From Streptomyces sp. CB02366 (GTDB taxonomy: Bacteria; Actinomycetota; Actinomycetes; Streptomycetales; Streptomycetaceae), in assembly GCF_001905905.1 (NCBI RefSeq), contig NZ_LIVT01000001.1:1037952-1101951 (forward strand): DNA of 64,000 nucleotides. The letters are read 5' to 3'. A program made the translations under genes and the position numbers. The notes below the pieces were generated by a model, which searched no databases, was not told the DNA's origin, and worked only from the letters and a program-made list of their open reading frames with translations. Positions 42,047 through 53,985 of this stretch are shown here, piece by piece (position 1 is the stretch's first letter; each line of letters begins with the position of its first letter).

Positions 42047-45031
42047 TCAGTCGAGGTCCGCCCGCCCCTGTGCGCGCCCCGGCCCGTCCGCCCCGGGCCG
42101 CCGGCTGTCCGCCTCCATCGCCTCCGCGACCACCTCGGCCAGGTGCCGGGCGCGCCGTCCGGCGAGCTGGTCGAGCTGCGTACGGCAGGAGAAGCCGTCC
42201 GCGAGGAGTTCCGTGCCGGGTTCCGCCTCCCGTACGGCGGGCAGCAGCCGCTCCTCCGCGCAGGCGACGGACACCTCCCAGTGGCCCTTCTCGAAGCCGA
42301 AGTTCCCGGCGAGGCCGCAGCAGCCGCCGCTGAGTTCGCCGGTCAGGCCCATGCGCTCGCGCAGTCGGCGCTCCGCCGCGTCGCCGAGGACCGCGTGCTG
42401 GTGGCAGTGCGTCTGCCCGGCCACCGGGCGGTCCAGGCGGGGCGGCGCCCAGTCGGGGGCGTACTCCTCCAGGTACTGGGCGAAGGTCCGCACCGAGGCG
42501 GCGAGCCCGGCCGCGCGCGGGTCGTCGGGGAGGAGTTCGGGCAGGTCGGTGCGCAGCGTGGCGGCGCAGCTCGGCTCCAGGACGACGAGCGGCTGCCCGG
42601 GGAGGAGGTCCAGCCGGTCCAGCGTGCGGCGCATCACCCGGCGGGCCGCGTCGAGCCGCCCGGTCGATACGTACGTGAGGCCGCAGCACAGTCCGGGGAC
42701 GGGCGGCGGCACCGTACGCCCCGTCGCCTCCTCCAGCACCCGGACCGCCGCCCGGCCCACCTGCGGGGACAGGTGCTCGGTGAAGGTGTCGGCCCACAGG
42801 TGCACCACCCGGTCCGCGGAGAGGACGTGCGTCCCCTCGCCCTGCCGGGCGCGCAGCCACCGGCTGTAGGTCCCGGTCGCCGGCGCCGGGAGCGCGCGCT
42901 CCGGCGCGATGCCCGCCAGCCGTTTCACGAGCGCGGCGAGCGGGCGCACCCGGGCCAGGGCGTTCAGCGGCCGGGCGAAGGGGGCGGCGAGGCGCAGCCA
43001 GCGCGGGAGGCCGCCCATCGCGTAGTGGGCGGCGGGGCGGAGCCGGCCCCGGTAGTGGTGGTGCAGGAACTCCGCCTTGTACGTGGCCATGTCGACGCCC
43101 ACCGGGCAGTCGCTGCGGCATCCCTTGCAGGAGAGGCACAGGTCGAGCGCGTCCCGGACCTCCGTGCTGCGCCAGCCGTCCGTGACGACCTCGCCCGCCA
43201 GCATCTCGTGCAGCAGCCGGGCCCGGCCGCGCGTGGAGTGGGCCTCCTCGCCGGTCGCGCGGAAGGAGGGGCACATGACGCCCGCGCCGCTCGTCTCCGT
43301 CGTCCGGCAGGCGGCGACGCCGACGCAGCGGCGGACCGCGCCCGCGAAGTCGCCGCCGTCCTGCGGGTAGCCGAACTCCACGTCCACCGGGCGTTTCGGC
43401 AGGACCGCGAAGCGCAGGTTCTCGTCGAGGCGGGCCGGACGGACCAGCATCCCCGGGTTCAGGCCGCCGTCCGGATCCCACAGGTCCTTGAACCGGCCGA
43501 ACAGGGCGACGAGTTCGTCCCCGTACATCCGGGGCAGCAACTCGGCGCGCGCCTGCCCGTCGCCGTGCTCGCCGCTGAGGGAGCCGCCGTGCGCGACGAC
43601 GAGTGCGGCCGCCTCCTCGGAGAACCGGCGGAAGCGCGCCACCCCGGCGTCGGTGATCAGGTCGAAGTCGACGCGGACGTGGACGCAGCCGTCGCCGAAG
43701 TGGCCGTACGGGGTGCCGCGCAGGCCGTGCGCGGCGAGGAGGGCCCGGAAGTCGCGGAGGTAGCCGCCGAGCCGGGCGGGCGGGACCGCGCAGTCCTCCC
43801 AGCCGGGCCATGCCTCACTGCCGTCGGGCATCCGGGTCGCGGTCCCGGCGGCGTCCTCGCGGATGCGCCACAGGGCCCGCTGCCCGGCGGGGTCGGTGAC
43901 GACGAGCCCGTCCACCGCGTCGGCGGCCCGCAGGACGCGTTCGGCGCCCGCCCGCGCCTCGGCCGGGGTGGCGCCGCCGGTCTCGACGAACAGCCAGGCG
44001 GCCCCGCGCGGCAGCCCGGCGGCCCCGGTGACGAGGTCGGCGGCCATCCCCTCGACGGTGAGCGGGCCGTACGGGAGGAGGCCCGGGGCGGCGTCGGCGG
44101 CGGCGGACTCGTCGGCGTACCCGAGGACGGCCAGGGAGCGGGCGGGCGGGGCCTCGACCAGCCGCACGGTGGCCTCGGTGACGACGCCGAGGGTGCCCTC
44201 GCTGCCGCAGAACGCCCGGACCGGGTCGGGGCCGCCGGGGTGTTCGGGGAGCAGGGCGTCGAGCGCGTAGCCGGAGATGCGGCGCGGAAGGCCGGGGAAG
44301 CCGGTGCGCAGGAGGGCGAGGTGGGAGGCGATCAGTTCGCGTACGCCCGCGGGGCCGTGGGCCGTGGTCCCGCCCGCGTCCCCGGGGCCGCGGGCCGTGG
44401 TGCGGTGGGCGTCTCGGGCGCCTTCGGGGGCCCCGCCGCCGCCCTGTTCCAGGCGCAGGGCCTGGCCCCCGTACCGGACCACCGTCAGCTTCCGCACGTT
44501 GTCGGCGGTCGTGCCCCAGGCGACCGAGTGCGCGCCGCAGGAGTTGTTGCCGATCATGCCGCCGAGGGTGCAGCGGCTGTGGGTGGAGGGGTCGGGGCCG
44601 AAGGTCAGGCCATGGGGCGCGGCGGCGGCCCGCAGGTCGTCCAGGACCACGCCGGGCTGGACGACGGCGGTGCGGGCGGCGGGGTCCAGGTCGAGGATCG
44701 CGCGCAGGTGGCGGGTGAGGTCGAGGACGAGGCCGGCGCCGGTGGCCTGCCCGGCGATGGACGTGCCGCCGCCGCGCGGGACGACCGGCACCCCGTGCTC
44801 CCGGCAGACCGCCAGCACGGCCGCGACGTCGTCCGCGTCGCGCGGGGCGCACACCCCGAGCGGGACGCGGCGGTAGTTGGAGGCGTCCATCGTCCTCAGC
44901 GCCCGCGCACCGGCCCCGAAGTCGCTCGCACCGCGTACGGCGGAGCGGAGGGCGGCGACGAAGGCCGGGGAAGCCGGGGGCGCGGGCGGCGGGGCGGACC
45001 GTCCGGAAGGCGGTCGATGTTGTTCGGCCAT
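42047..45031 (-). CDS. FAD-binding and 4Fe-4S oxidoreductase (large D-lactate-dehydrogenase-like)
   Basis: A 994-residue fusion. The N-terminal ~500 residues are a GlcD/Dld-type FAD domain (VPRGGGTSIAGQATGAGLVLDLTRHLRAIL; LGGMIGNNSCGAHS; GDGCVHVRVDF). The C-terminal ~400 residues carry a ferredoxin-like part (DLCLSCKGCRSDCPVGVDMATYK) and two CCG domains with GLCCGLTYV and GGCCGLAGNFGFE, which donate to a quinone. Substrates of this family include D-lactate and other 2-hydroxyacids. ATG at 45031 is the start of the conserved protein; in-frame sequence upstream reads over the cvnA promoter. Confidence 0.88.
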   Translation of the reverse strand: MAEQHRPPSGRSAPPPAPPASPAFVAALRSAVRGASDFGAGARALRTMDASNYRRVPLGVCAPRDADDVAAVLAVCREHGVPVVPRGGGTSIAGQATGAGLVLDLTRHLRAILDLDPAARTAVVQPGVVLDDLRAAAAPHGLTFGPDPSTHSRCTLGGMIGNNSCGAHSVAWGTTADNVRKLTVVRYGGQALRLEQGGGGAPEGARDAHRTTARGPGDAGGTTAHGPAGVRELIASHLALLRTGFPGLPRRISGYALDALLPEHPGGPDPVRAFCGSEGTLGVVTEATVRLVEAPPARSLAVLGYADESAAADAAPGLLPYGPLTVEGMAADLVTGAAGLPRGAAWLFVETGGATPAEARAGAERVLRAADAVDGLVVTDPAGQRALWRIREDAAGTATRMPDGSEAWPGWEDCAVPPARLGGYLRDFRALLAAHGLRGTPYGHFGDGCVHVRVDFDLITDAGVARFRRFSEEAAALVVAHGGSLSGEHGDGQARAELLPRMYGDELVALFGRFKDLWDPDGGLNPGMLVRPARLDENLRFAVLPKRPVDVEFGYPQDGGDFAGAVRRCVGVAACRTTETSGAGVMCPSFRATGEEAHSTRGRARLLHEMLAGEVVTDGWRSTEVRDALDLCLSCKGCRSDCPVGVDMATYKAEFLHHHYRGRLRPAAHYAMGGLPRWLRLAAPFARPLNALARVRPLAALVKRLAGIAPERALPAPATGTYSRWLRARQGEGTHVLSADRVVHLWADTFTEHLSPQVGRAAVRVLEEATGRTVPPPVPGLCCGLTYVSTGRLDAARRVMRRTLDRLDLLPGQPLVVLEPSCAATLRTDLPELLPDDPRAAGLAASVRTFAQYLEEYAPDWAPPRLDRPVAGQTHCHQHAVLGDAAERRLRERMGLTGELSGGCCGLAGNFGFEKGHWEVSVACAEERLLPAVREAEPGTELLADGFSCRTQLDQLAGRRARHLAEVVAEAMEADSRRPGADGPGRAQGRADLD

Positions 45032-45133
45032 GGCCTCAGCATGCCGTCGGGTCAGGTGAACTCTTGGGATGCGACCGGACAAAACCCCGCAAGATCCACG
45101 AAAAAGCCCACAAGATCTTTCCAAACAGACCGT

Positions 45134-45160
45134 CAAGTCTCCTATAGTGACCAAGACTTG
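45134..45160 (+). promoter_or_regulatory. Dyad spanning the -10 box of the conservon
   Basis: TATAGT (45143-45148) is a good -10. It is bracketed by a perfect 7-bp inverted repeat, CAAGTCT (45134-45140) and AGACTTG (45154-45160). The -35 region (TTCCAA) is weak, so the promoter may need an activator or be controlled through the dyad. Confidence 0.45.
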
Positions 45161-45302
45161 CGCAGGAACTATCAGTTCCAGTTGTGCAGGATCGCCCGCA
45201 CCCGTGACGAAGTGTCCGGTATTCACCCATCGGCTTCGCACACCACGCACCGCCCGGCACCACCGCCTACCGTCCAGCACCGTCCGCCACCGAGGACTCC
45301 GA

Positions 45303-46868
45303 TTGCGCCCCTCACACCGGTCCACCGCACTCGCCCTGCTGATATCGGCAGCCGCAACCGGCACGCTGACCCTGTGGGGCGTCGCCGCGGCCCCCGACGC
45401 GGTACGGACTCCGCTGGCCTGGGGCGCGGGCGCGGCCGCCGTGCTGCTGAGCGTCTGCGTGGCCGTCACCGTCCACACCCTGGGGACCACGCGGGCCCTG
45501 CGCGCCCGGCTCGCCGCCGACACCGAGCGGTTCACCTCCGAGACCTCGCGCCTGGTCTCCGCCTCCGCCGTCGAGGCCCAGCGCTTCACCGCTGAGACGG
45601 CCAGGATCAAGGCCGCCGCCGCGTCGGAGACCGCCCGGCTGGTCGCCGAGGCCCGGGCCGAGAACGAGCGGATCGCCGCGGCCGCCGCCGCCGAGCAGAC
45701 CCGCCTCGGCGTCACCGTCGACCGGCTGACCCAGCGCGCCACCCGCGCCGAGACCGAGCGGTCCGCCGCCATCGCGGCCTGCGCCAACGCGGCGGGCCGG
45801 ATGCAGGCCCTGGCCACCAGCATGCTGGCCGACCTCCGCGAGATGGAGCACCGGCACTCCGACGAGTCCGTGCTCGGGGACCTGCTCCACCTGGACCACC
45901 GCACCGCCCAGGCGGGCCGCCTCGCCGACTCCATCGCCGTGCTGACCGGGGCGCGTTCCGGGCGGCGCTGGGCCAAGCCGATCGTCATGGAGTCGATCCT
46001 GCGCGGCGCGATGGGGCGGATCGGCAGCTACCAGCGCGTCCGCCTCCACTCCACCAGCGACGTCGCCATCGCCGGCCACGCCGCCGAGGGCGTCATGCAC
46101 GCGCTCGCCGAACTCCTCGACAACGCTGCCAACTTCTCGCCGCCCACCGCGGAGGTCCACGTCTACGTGGAGGAGGTCCCGGCGGGCATCGTCATCACCG
46201 TCGAGGACAGCGGGCTCGTCATGAGCGAGGTGCAGCTGCGCCGCGCCGAGAAGGCGGTCTCCGCCGACCACCAGGACCTCACCAACCTCTCCGGCACCCG
46301 CCTGGGCCTGGCCGTCGTCGGCCGGCTGGCCCGCAAGCACGGCCTGACCGTCTCCTTCCGGCCGTCCGCCCGCGGCGGGACCGGCGCGCTGATGATGCTC
46401 CCCCAGGAGCTGATCTCCCGCGCCCCCGCGCCGACGGCACCGGATTCCACCGCTCCGGCCGTGACGGCCCCGGCGGCGTCCACCAACGCCCCCGCCGAGC
46501 CCGAGCCCTCCCACACCTCGGCAGCCGGCGCGGACCGGGCCGACACCACCCCCGCGGCCCGGTCCTCCGCCGGGAGCGACGCCTCCGCGCCCCCGACCCC
46601 GGCGGCGGAGGCGGAGTCCCCGGCTTCGGCGGACTCCGTCTCCGAGTCCACCGGCGCCGTGCCCGAGTTCGGCGAGAGCGGCCTGCCCAAGCGCCGCCGC
46701 GGCCGCACGCTGGCCGCCGCCGAAGCCCGTACCGGCAACGTCACCCCCGGCGGAGCCGACCACCCCCGGGCCCGTACCACCGACCCGAAGGTCCAGGCAG
46801 CGCGCTTCAGCACCTTCAGCAAGGCGGTCCGAGCCAACTCCCCGCTCCCGGAAGGCAACACCCGATGA
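45303..46868 (+). CDS. cvnA: CvnA-like sensor histidine-kinase-related membrane protein
   Basis: A ~521-residue conservon A protein: two N-terminal transmembrane helices, a ~150-residue Ala/Glu/Arg coiled coil, and an ATPase_c domain (ALAELLDNAANFSPPTAEVHVYVEE ... VEDSGLVMSEVQL, TRLGLAVVGRLARKHGLTV) with N-box and G-box features. The C-terminal ~100 residues are Ala/Pro/Ser-rich. In Streptomyces, CvnA-D form a membrane complex resembling eukaryotic G-protein-coupled systems. TTG 45303 is chosen because GAGGAC precedes it. It overlaps cvnB by ATGA. Confidence 0.88.
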   Translation: MRPSHRSTALALLISAAATGTLTLWGVAAAPDAVRTPLAWGAGAAAVLLSVCVAVTVHTLGTTRALRARLAADTERFTSETSRLVSASAVEAQRFTAETARIKAAAASETARLVAEARAENERIAAAAAAEQTRLGVTVDRLTQRATRAETERSAAIAACANAAGRMQALATSMLADLREMEHRHSDESVLGDLLHLDHRTAQAGRLADSIAVLTGARSGRRWAKPIVMESILRGAMGRIGSYQRVRLHSTSDVAIAGHAAEGVMHALAELLDNAANFSPPTAEVHVYVEEVPAGIVITVEDSGLVMSEVQLRRAEKAVSADHQDLTNLSGTRLGLAVVGRLARKHGLTVSFRPSARGGTGALMMLPQELISRAPAPTAPDSTAPAVTAPAASTNAPAEPEPSHTSAAGADRADTTPAARSSAGSDASAPPTPAAEAESPASADSVSESTGAVPEFGESGLPKRRRGRTLAAAEARTGNVTPGGADHPRARTTDPKVQAARFSTFSKAVRANSPLPEGNTR

Positions 46869-47284
46869 CCGCGACCACCGACGAGAAGCTCAACTGGCTG
46901 CTGGAGGGGCTGCTCGACCGCACCCCCGGTACCCGCCACGCCCTCGTCCTGTCCCGCGACGGCCTCAAGCTGTGCCGCACCCCCGAGCTCTCCGTCGACC
47001 AGGCCGACCAGCTGGCCGCGATCTCCGCCGGCATCCAGAGCCTGTCGCACGGCGCGTCCATCGAGTTCGGCGACGGCACCGGCGGCGTACGGTCCGCGAT
47101 GGCCGAGTTCTACGGCGGCGTGCTGTTCATCGTCGAGGCGGGGGCCGGCGCCCACCTGGCCGTCGTCGCCGACGAGGACTCCGACGTGGGCCTGGTCGGC
47201 CACAACATGAGCGAGCTGGTGGAACAGCTCGGCGAGCACCTCGTCGCGCCGCCGCGCGAACCCGTCGAGACCCCGACCGTATGA
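46865..47284 (+). CDS. cvnB: CvnB-like roadblock/LC7 protein
   Basis: A 139-residue roadblock/LC7 domain protein (LNWLLEGLLDRTPGTRHALVLSRDGLKLCRT ... HGASIEFGDGTGGVRSAMAEFYGGVLFIVEAG), the presumed GTPase-activating/scaffold partner of CvnD. The start lies in the stop of cvnA and its stop in the start of cvnC. Confidence 0.92.
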   Translation: MTATTDEKLNWLLEGLLDRTPGTRHALVLSRDGLKLCRTPELSVDQADQLAAISAGIQSLSHGASIEFGDGTGGVRSAMAEFYGGVLFIVEAGAGAHLAVVADEDSDVGLVGHNMSELVEQLGEHLVAPPREPVETPTV

Positions 47285-47652
47285 CCACGGCGCCCCGTCC
47301 CCGACCGGGCCGCGACGACGATCCGGACCGGCTGTACACCCTCACCGGGGGCCGCAGCCGTTCCGACTCCGCCGCCTTCGACCTGGTGACGCTCGTCGTC
47401 GCCGAGTGCGACCCGGCCCCCGGGATGCAGTCCGAGCACGTCGCGATCCTGCGGATGTGCCAGGGCCCGGTGGCCGTCGTCGAGATCGCCGCGAGCCTGA
47501 ACCTGCCGGTCAGCATCGTCCGCATCATGCTGTGCGACCTGCTGGACACCGGCCGGATCAGCGCCCGCCACCCCCGTACAGCCCGTGTCGCGGACCGGCT
47601 CCCCGACCCCGACATCCTGGAACAGGTGCTCGTTGGACTCCGCAACCTCTGA
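47281..47652 (+). CDS. cvnC: CvnC-like DUF742 protein
   Basis: A 123-residue DUF742 protein. RLYTLTGGRSRSDSAAFDLVTLVVAECDP and EHVAILRMCQGPVAVVEIAASLNLPVSIVRIMLCDLLDTG, a winged-helix-like core, are the family signature. It follows cvnB with an ATGA overlap. Confidence 0.92.
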   Translation: MTTAPRPRPGRDDDPDRLYTLTGGRSRSDSAAFDLVTLVVAECDPAPGMQSEHVAILRMCQGPVAVVEIAASLNLPVSIVRIMLCDLLDTGRISARHPRTARVADRLPDPDILEQVLVGLRNL

Positions 47653-48277
47653 CCGCGCCGCCCTGAGCGCGACGGCCGACAACGGTCTCAAGATCGTCGT
47701 CGTCGGCGGCTTCGGGGTCGGCAAGACCACCATGGTCCGATCCGTGAGCGAGATCCGTCCGCTCAACACGGAGGAGACCATGACCCGTGCGGGCGAGGCC
47801 GTCGACCACCTCGACGGCATCCAGGCCAAGTCGGCCACCACCGTGGCGTTCGACTTCGGCCGCATCACCCTCGACGAGCGCTCCGTGCTGTACCTCTTCG
47901 GCGCGCCCGGCCAGGAGCGCTTCTGGTTCCTGTGGGACCGGCTGTTCTCCGGCACGCTCGGCGCGGTCGTCCTCGTCGACACCCGCCGCCTCGCCGACTC
48001 CTGGTACGCCATCGACCGCCTGGAGCACCACGGCACGCCGTTCATCGTGGCGTGCAACGACTTCGGCGGCCCCCTCCACAGCGAGCAGCAGATCCGCGAG
48101 GCCCTGGACCTCTCGGACGACGTACCGCTGGTGGAGTGCGACGCCCGCGACCGCTCGTCCAGCAAGTACGTGCTCATCACGCTCGTCGAGCACCTCGCCG
48201 CGCTCTCCGCCGCCCGCCTCCGCACCCCCGAGGCGGCCCTGGCGGCGGCCGGCCCGACCCCGGAGCCCGCCCCGTGA
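47633..48277 (+). CDS. cvnD: CvnD-like Ras-type GTP-binding protein
   Basis: A ~214-residue small GTPase-like protein: P-loop GGFGVGKTTMV, G3 APGQERFWFLW, and the weak base-recognition ACNDFGG in place of NKxD. The TTG at 47633 is within the end of cvnC, consistent with the tight overlap pattern. It ends by overlapping the P450 gene (GTGA). Confidence 0.9.
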   Translation: MDSATSDRAALSATADNGLKIVVVGGFGVGKTTMVRSVSEIRPLNTEETMTRAGEAVDHLDGIQAKSATTVAFDFGRITLDERSVLYLFGAPGQERFWFLWDRLFSGTLGAVVLVDTRRLADSWYAIDRLEHHGTPFIVACNDFGGPLHSEQQIREALDLSDDVPLVECDARDRSSSKYVLITLVEHLAALSAARLRTPEAALAAAGPTPEPAP

Positions 48278-49532
48278 CCTCTGTCTCCGGCTGCCCCGTC
48301 TCCCACGGATCCGTCCCCCTGTCCGGGCCCCGCTTCCAGAGCGACCCCGTGCAGCTCTACCGGGAGCTGCGGCGCGACCACGGGGCGCTCGCCCCCGTCG
48401 TCCTGGACGGCGGCATCCCCGCCTGGCTCGTCCTCGGCTACCGCGAACTGCACCAGGTCGCCGGCGACCCGGTCCTCTTCAGCCGGGACTCCGACCTGTG
48501 GAACCAGTGGGACCGCATCCCCGACGACTGGCCGCTGCTGCCGATGATCGGGCGCAAGCAGAACTCGATCCTCTACACGGTCGGCGAGCGCCACAGCGTC
48601 CGCGCCATGATGATCAGCAACGCGCTGGAGGGCGTCGACCCGTTCGCCCTCAAGCGGTACGCGGAGGAGTTCGCCGACGAGCTGATCGACCGGTTCTGCA
48701 CCAAGGGCTCGGTCGACATCATCGCGGACTACGCCAAGCTGCTGCCCGCCCTCGTCCTGGCCAGGATCTACGGCTTCTCCGACGAGAAGGCCCACCCCCT
48801 GGTCGGCGCGATCAACGACATGATCGACGGCAAGGAGCGGGCGCTCGCCGGAGCGGAGCACCTGGGCGCCTCGATGTTCCAGCTGCTGGTCGACAAGCAC
48901 GCCGAGCCCGGCGACGACGTCGCCAGCCGGATGCTCGCGGACCCCGGCGGCTTCACCGACGAGGAGGTCGTCCAGGACCTCATGGTGATGATGGCCGCCG
49001 GCCACCAGCCGACCGCCGACTGGATGGGCAACTCGCTGCGCCTGATGCTCACCGACGACCGGTTCGCCGCCTCCCTCTCCGGGGGCCGGCACAGCGTCGC
49101 GGAGGCCATGAACGAGGTCCTGTGGGAGGACACGCCGACGCAGAACGTGGCCGGCCGCTGGGCCGCCCGCGACACCCACATCGGCGGCCGGCACGTCCGC
49201 GCCGGGGACATGCTGCTCCTCGGCCTCGCCGCCGCCAACGGCGACCCGCAGGTGCGGACCGACGGCTCGGCGCTGACCGGCGGCAACAACGCCTTCCTCT
49301 CCTTCGGCCACGGGGAGCACCGCTGCCCGTTCCCGGCCCAGGAGACCGCCGAGGTCATCGCCCGTACCGGCATCGAGGTCCTGCTCGACCGGCTGCCCGA
49401 CGTGGACCTGGCCGTCGGCGCCGATCAGCTCACCCGCCGTCCCTCGCCGTGGCTGCGCGGCCTGACGGACCTGCCGGTGATCTTCACTCCCACCCCTGCC
49501 CTCGGCAGACCCGGACACCACGGAGGCCCCGC

Positions 49533-49536
<4 letters not shown>
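48274..49536 (+). CDS. CYP157-like cytochrome P450 lacking the EXXR motif
   Basis: A 420-residue P450 in the conservon. The K-helix reads E281-V-L-W284, so the Arg of the otherwise universal EXXR motif is replaced by Trp. The heme-binding loop is SFGHGEHRCPF with Cys351 present, and the I-helix has AGHQPTADW. Conservon-linked CYP157 members are known to lack EXXR, with E-x-x-W in the same place, so this is a family property and not an isolated mutation. Catalysis and electron partner are unknown; it overlaps the next P450 gene (ATGA). Confidence 0.88.
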
Positions 49537-52009
<2,473 letters not shown>

Positions 52010-52036
52010 CCCTCCGCCCCTTCCGTTGTACGGACA

Positions 52037-52070
52037 CGGCCCGGCACCCGCGTGGTGTGCCGGGCCGTTT
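52037..52070 (+). terminator. Terminator after serC
   Basis: CGGCCCGGCAC (52037-52047) pairs with GTGCCGGGCCG (52057-52067), an 11-bp stem with a 9-base loop followed by TTT. Confidence 0.8.
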
Positions 52071-52170
52071 CTGCTTCACTCCACCGGGTGGCATATGCCA
52101 GAAGCGCGGTCTCCGGCTGCTCCGCCCTACGATGATGGTCTCGACACCAGCCCATTCCAGGAGGCCCGCA

Positions 52171-52782
52171 ATGTCTGCAGCAGCAGTCGAGCACCCCTGT
52201 GACGACAAGCCGGAAACGCTGCTCGAAACGGCGAACCGTCTCGCTGAGCGACTTCCGGGGCATCGCGTCGAGATCATCGGAGGCGTCATCACCGTGGCAC
52301 CACCCCCGGACGGCCCGCACGCCAACGCGCTGACCACGCTCATGGTCCCCTTCCTCGCGGCAGGTCTCCACGGCGAGGAGTCGAGAGTCCTCCAGGGCAT
52401 CGGCCTCTGGCTCCCCGGCGGTCCCCAGGACTTCGCGATCCCCGATCTGGCGATCGTCGACGCCGACTTCGACGAGCACCTGGCCGAGAACAACTGCTAC
52501 GACCCCGCCTGCTTCCGGCTCGTCCTGGAAGTCACCTCCGGGAACTACCAGAACGACCTGCGCAACAAGGTCACCGCCTACGCCCAGGCCAAGATCCCCG
52601 TGTACGTCATCGTCGACCGCAAGCACAGCCGGGTCCACGTCCTGACCGAACCGCTCCCCGGCGGCTACGACCGGCACGAGGTCTACGCCCCCGGCCAGCA
52701 GGCCCCGCTGCCGGCCTCCCTCGGCGCCGAACTCGCCCTGGACGTGGACGAGATCGTGAGCGCGGGCCGCCCGAAACGCTGA
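52171..52782 (+). CDS. Uma2-family (DUF820) putative endonuclease
   Basis: A 203-residue PD-(D/E)xK fold protein of the Uma2/DUF820 family. IPDLAIVDADF, VLEVTSGNYQNDLRNKVTAYAQAKIPVYVIVD contains the Asp, Glu and Lys residues of the nuclease site. Multiple paralogues occur in Streptomyces and their role is unknown. CAGGAGG precedes ATG 52171. Confidence 0.88.
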   Translation: MSAAAVEHPCDDKPETLLETANRLAERLPGHRVEIIGGVITVAPPPDGPHANALTTLMVPFLAAGLHGEESRVLQGIGLWLPGGPQDFAIPDLAIVDADFDEHLAENNCYDPACFRLVLEVTSGNYQNDLRNKVTAYAQAKIPVYVIVDRKHSRVHVLTEPLPGGYDRHEVYAPGQQAPLPASLGAELALDVDEIVSAGRPKR

Positions 52783-52834
52783 CGGCGCTCCCCGCGCCCG
52801 AGGCCGCCCGCGCCCCGCCGCTCCCCCGGCGCGT

Positions 52835-53245
52835 CTACTCCCCCGGCGCCGCCGCCAGCACCGCCCGCAGCGCGGCTATCCCCGCCAGCCACGCCTGGTC
52901 CTCGCCGGCTTCCGCCCACAGGTCCAGCGGCTCGGCGTTCGGCGCGGTGAGCCGGTCCAGGGCGCGGACGGCCAGCGGGCGCAGGTCGGCGGGGAGCGGG
53001 GGCAGGGGCTCCTTCGGACCGTACGCGGTGGTGACGGGCTCGCCCCCGGGACACTGGGCGGCGACCAGGGCGGCGGCGACGACCGCCTCCTCGCCCTCCG
53101 CGTAGTCGTCGGGGGGCGTGCCCGCGACGGCGGTCAGGGCCTCCCGGAGCACGTCCGCCTTCTTCCCGGTGTCCGTGTCGTCCACCCGTCCGCAGAAGTC
53201 GGCCGCGGCGTCGTTGTCGAAGTAGCCGATGTCCCAGGTGCCCAC
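52835..53245 (-). CDS. DUF4259 protein
   Basis: A 136-residue DUF4259 protein. The signature MGTWDIGYFDNDAAADF at the start and the acidic/Ala-rich helices after it are typical. Function is unknown. It is convergent with the Uma2 gene. Confidence 0.88.
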   Translation of the reverse strand: MGTWDIGYFDNDAAADFCGRVDDTDTGKKADVLREALTAVAGTPPDDYAEGEEAVVAAALVAAQCPGGEPVTTAYGPKEPLPPLPADLRPLAVRALDRLTAPNAEPLDLWAEAGEDQAWLAGIAALRAVLAAAPGE

Positions 53246-53254
53246 GGGTCCCCC

Positions 53255-53974
53255 TCAGTTCGCTGTGCTGATGTCCCCATCCTCACAGCCGCCACTGACA
53301 ACGGGCCTGCGCGCCAGGACGAACCCCTGGGGCGTCCGCTCCGGGAACGGCCCGTCCGTCTCCCGCTCCCGCCGCGTCACGGACACGAGGTCGAGCCCCG
53401 CCTCCCGCAGGAGGTCCGCGATCCGTTCCGGCCGCCTCCGGTGGAAGACGAGCGCGACCTCCTCGCCGAGCGCCTCCGTCATCCGCAACGCCTCGTCTCC
53501 CACCTGGAAGCCCAGCAGCACGGGCGCCCCCGGCGCGAGGACCCGGCGGAACTCCGCGAAGGCGAGCGGCAGTTCCCCGTCCGGGACATGGATCGTCGAG
53601 TACCAGGCGAGCAGCCCGCCCAGCGACGCGTCCGGCAGGTCGAGAGCGAGCATGGAGCCCTCTTCGAAGCGCAGGCCGGGGTGGTCCTTGCGCGCCTCGG
53701 CCAGCATCCGCGGGGCGAGGTCGATCCCGAACACCTCGATCCCCAGGCCGAGTCCGTGCAGGTACCCGGTCACCCGGCCCGTGCCGCAGCCGACGTCCGC
53801 CAGCGGCAGCCCGCCGCCGTCCTTCCCCGTGCGGGCCGCGAGCTCGGCGAAGGCGGTCAGCAGGCCCCGCTCCAGGGGTTTGCTCGCCAAATCGTCGCGG
53901 GTCCAGTCCGCGTAGCCGGTGGCGATGGCGTCGTACGACGTCCGGGTGGAGTGCAGGAAGTCAGGTCCGGTCAT
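53255..53974 (-). CDS. Class I SAM-dependent methyltransferase (UbiE-like)
   Basis: A 239-residue methyltransferase: YDAIATGYADWT at the start, LADVGCGTGRVTGYLHGLGLGIEVFGIDLAPRMLAEAR as the SAM-binding core, and LAWYSTIHVPDGELPLAFAEFRRVLAPGAPVLLGFQ. No specific acceptor is predicted. It lies 11 bp from the acetyltransferase gene's end in the same direction. Confidence 0.85.
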   Translation of the reverse strand: MTGPDFLHSTRTSYDAIATGYADWTRDDLASKPLERGLLTAFAELAARTGKDGGGLPLADVGCGTGRVTGYLHGLGLGIEVFGIDLAPRMLAEARKDHPGLRFEEGSMLALDLPDASLGGLLAWYSTIHVPDGELPLAFAEFRRVLAPGAPVLLGFQVGDEALRMTEALGEEVALVFHRRRPERIADLLREAGLDLVSVTRRERETDGPFPERTPQGFVLARRPVVSGGCEDGDISTAN

Positions 53975-53985
53975 GGACCGGAACC

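Noticed and set aside
41501..45595. Rightward 1364-codon open frame
   Set aside because: Shadow of the EamA and FAD/Fe-S genes.
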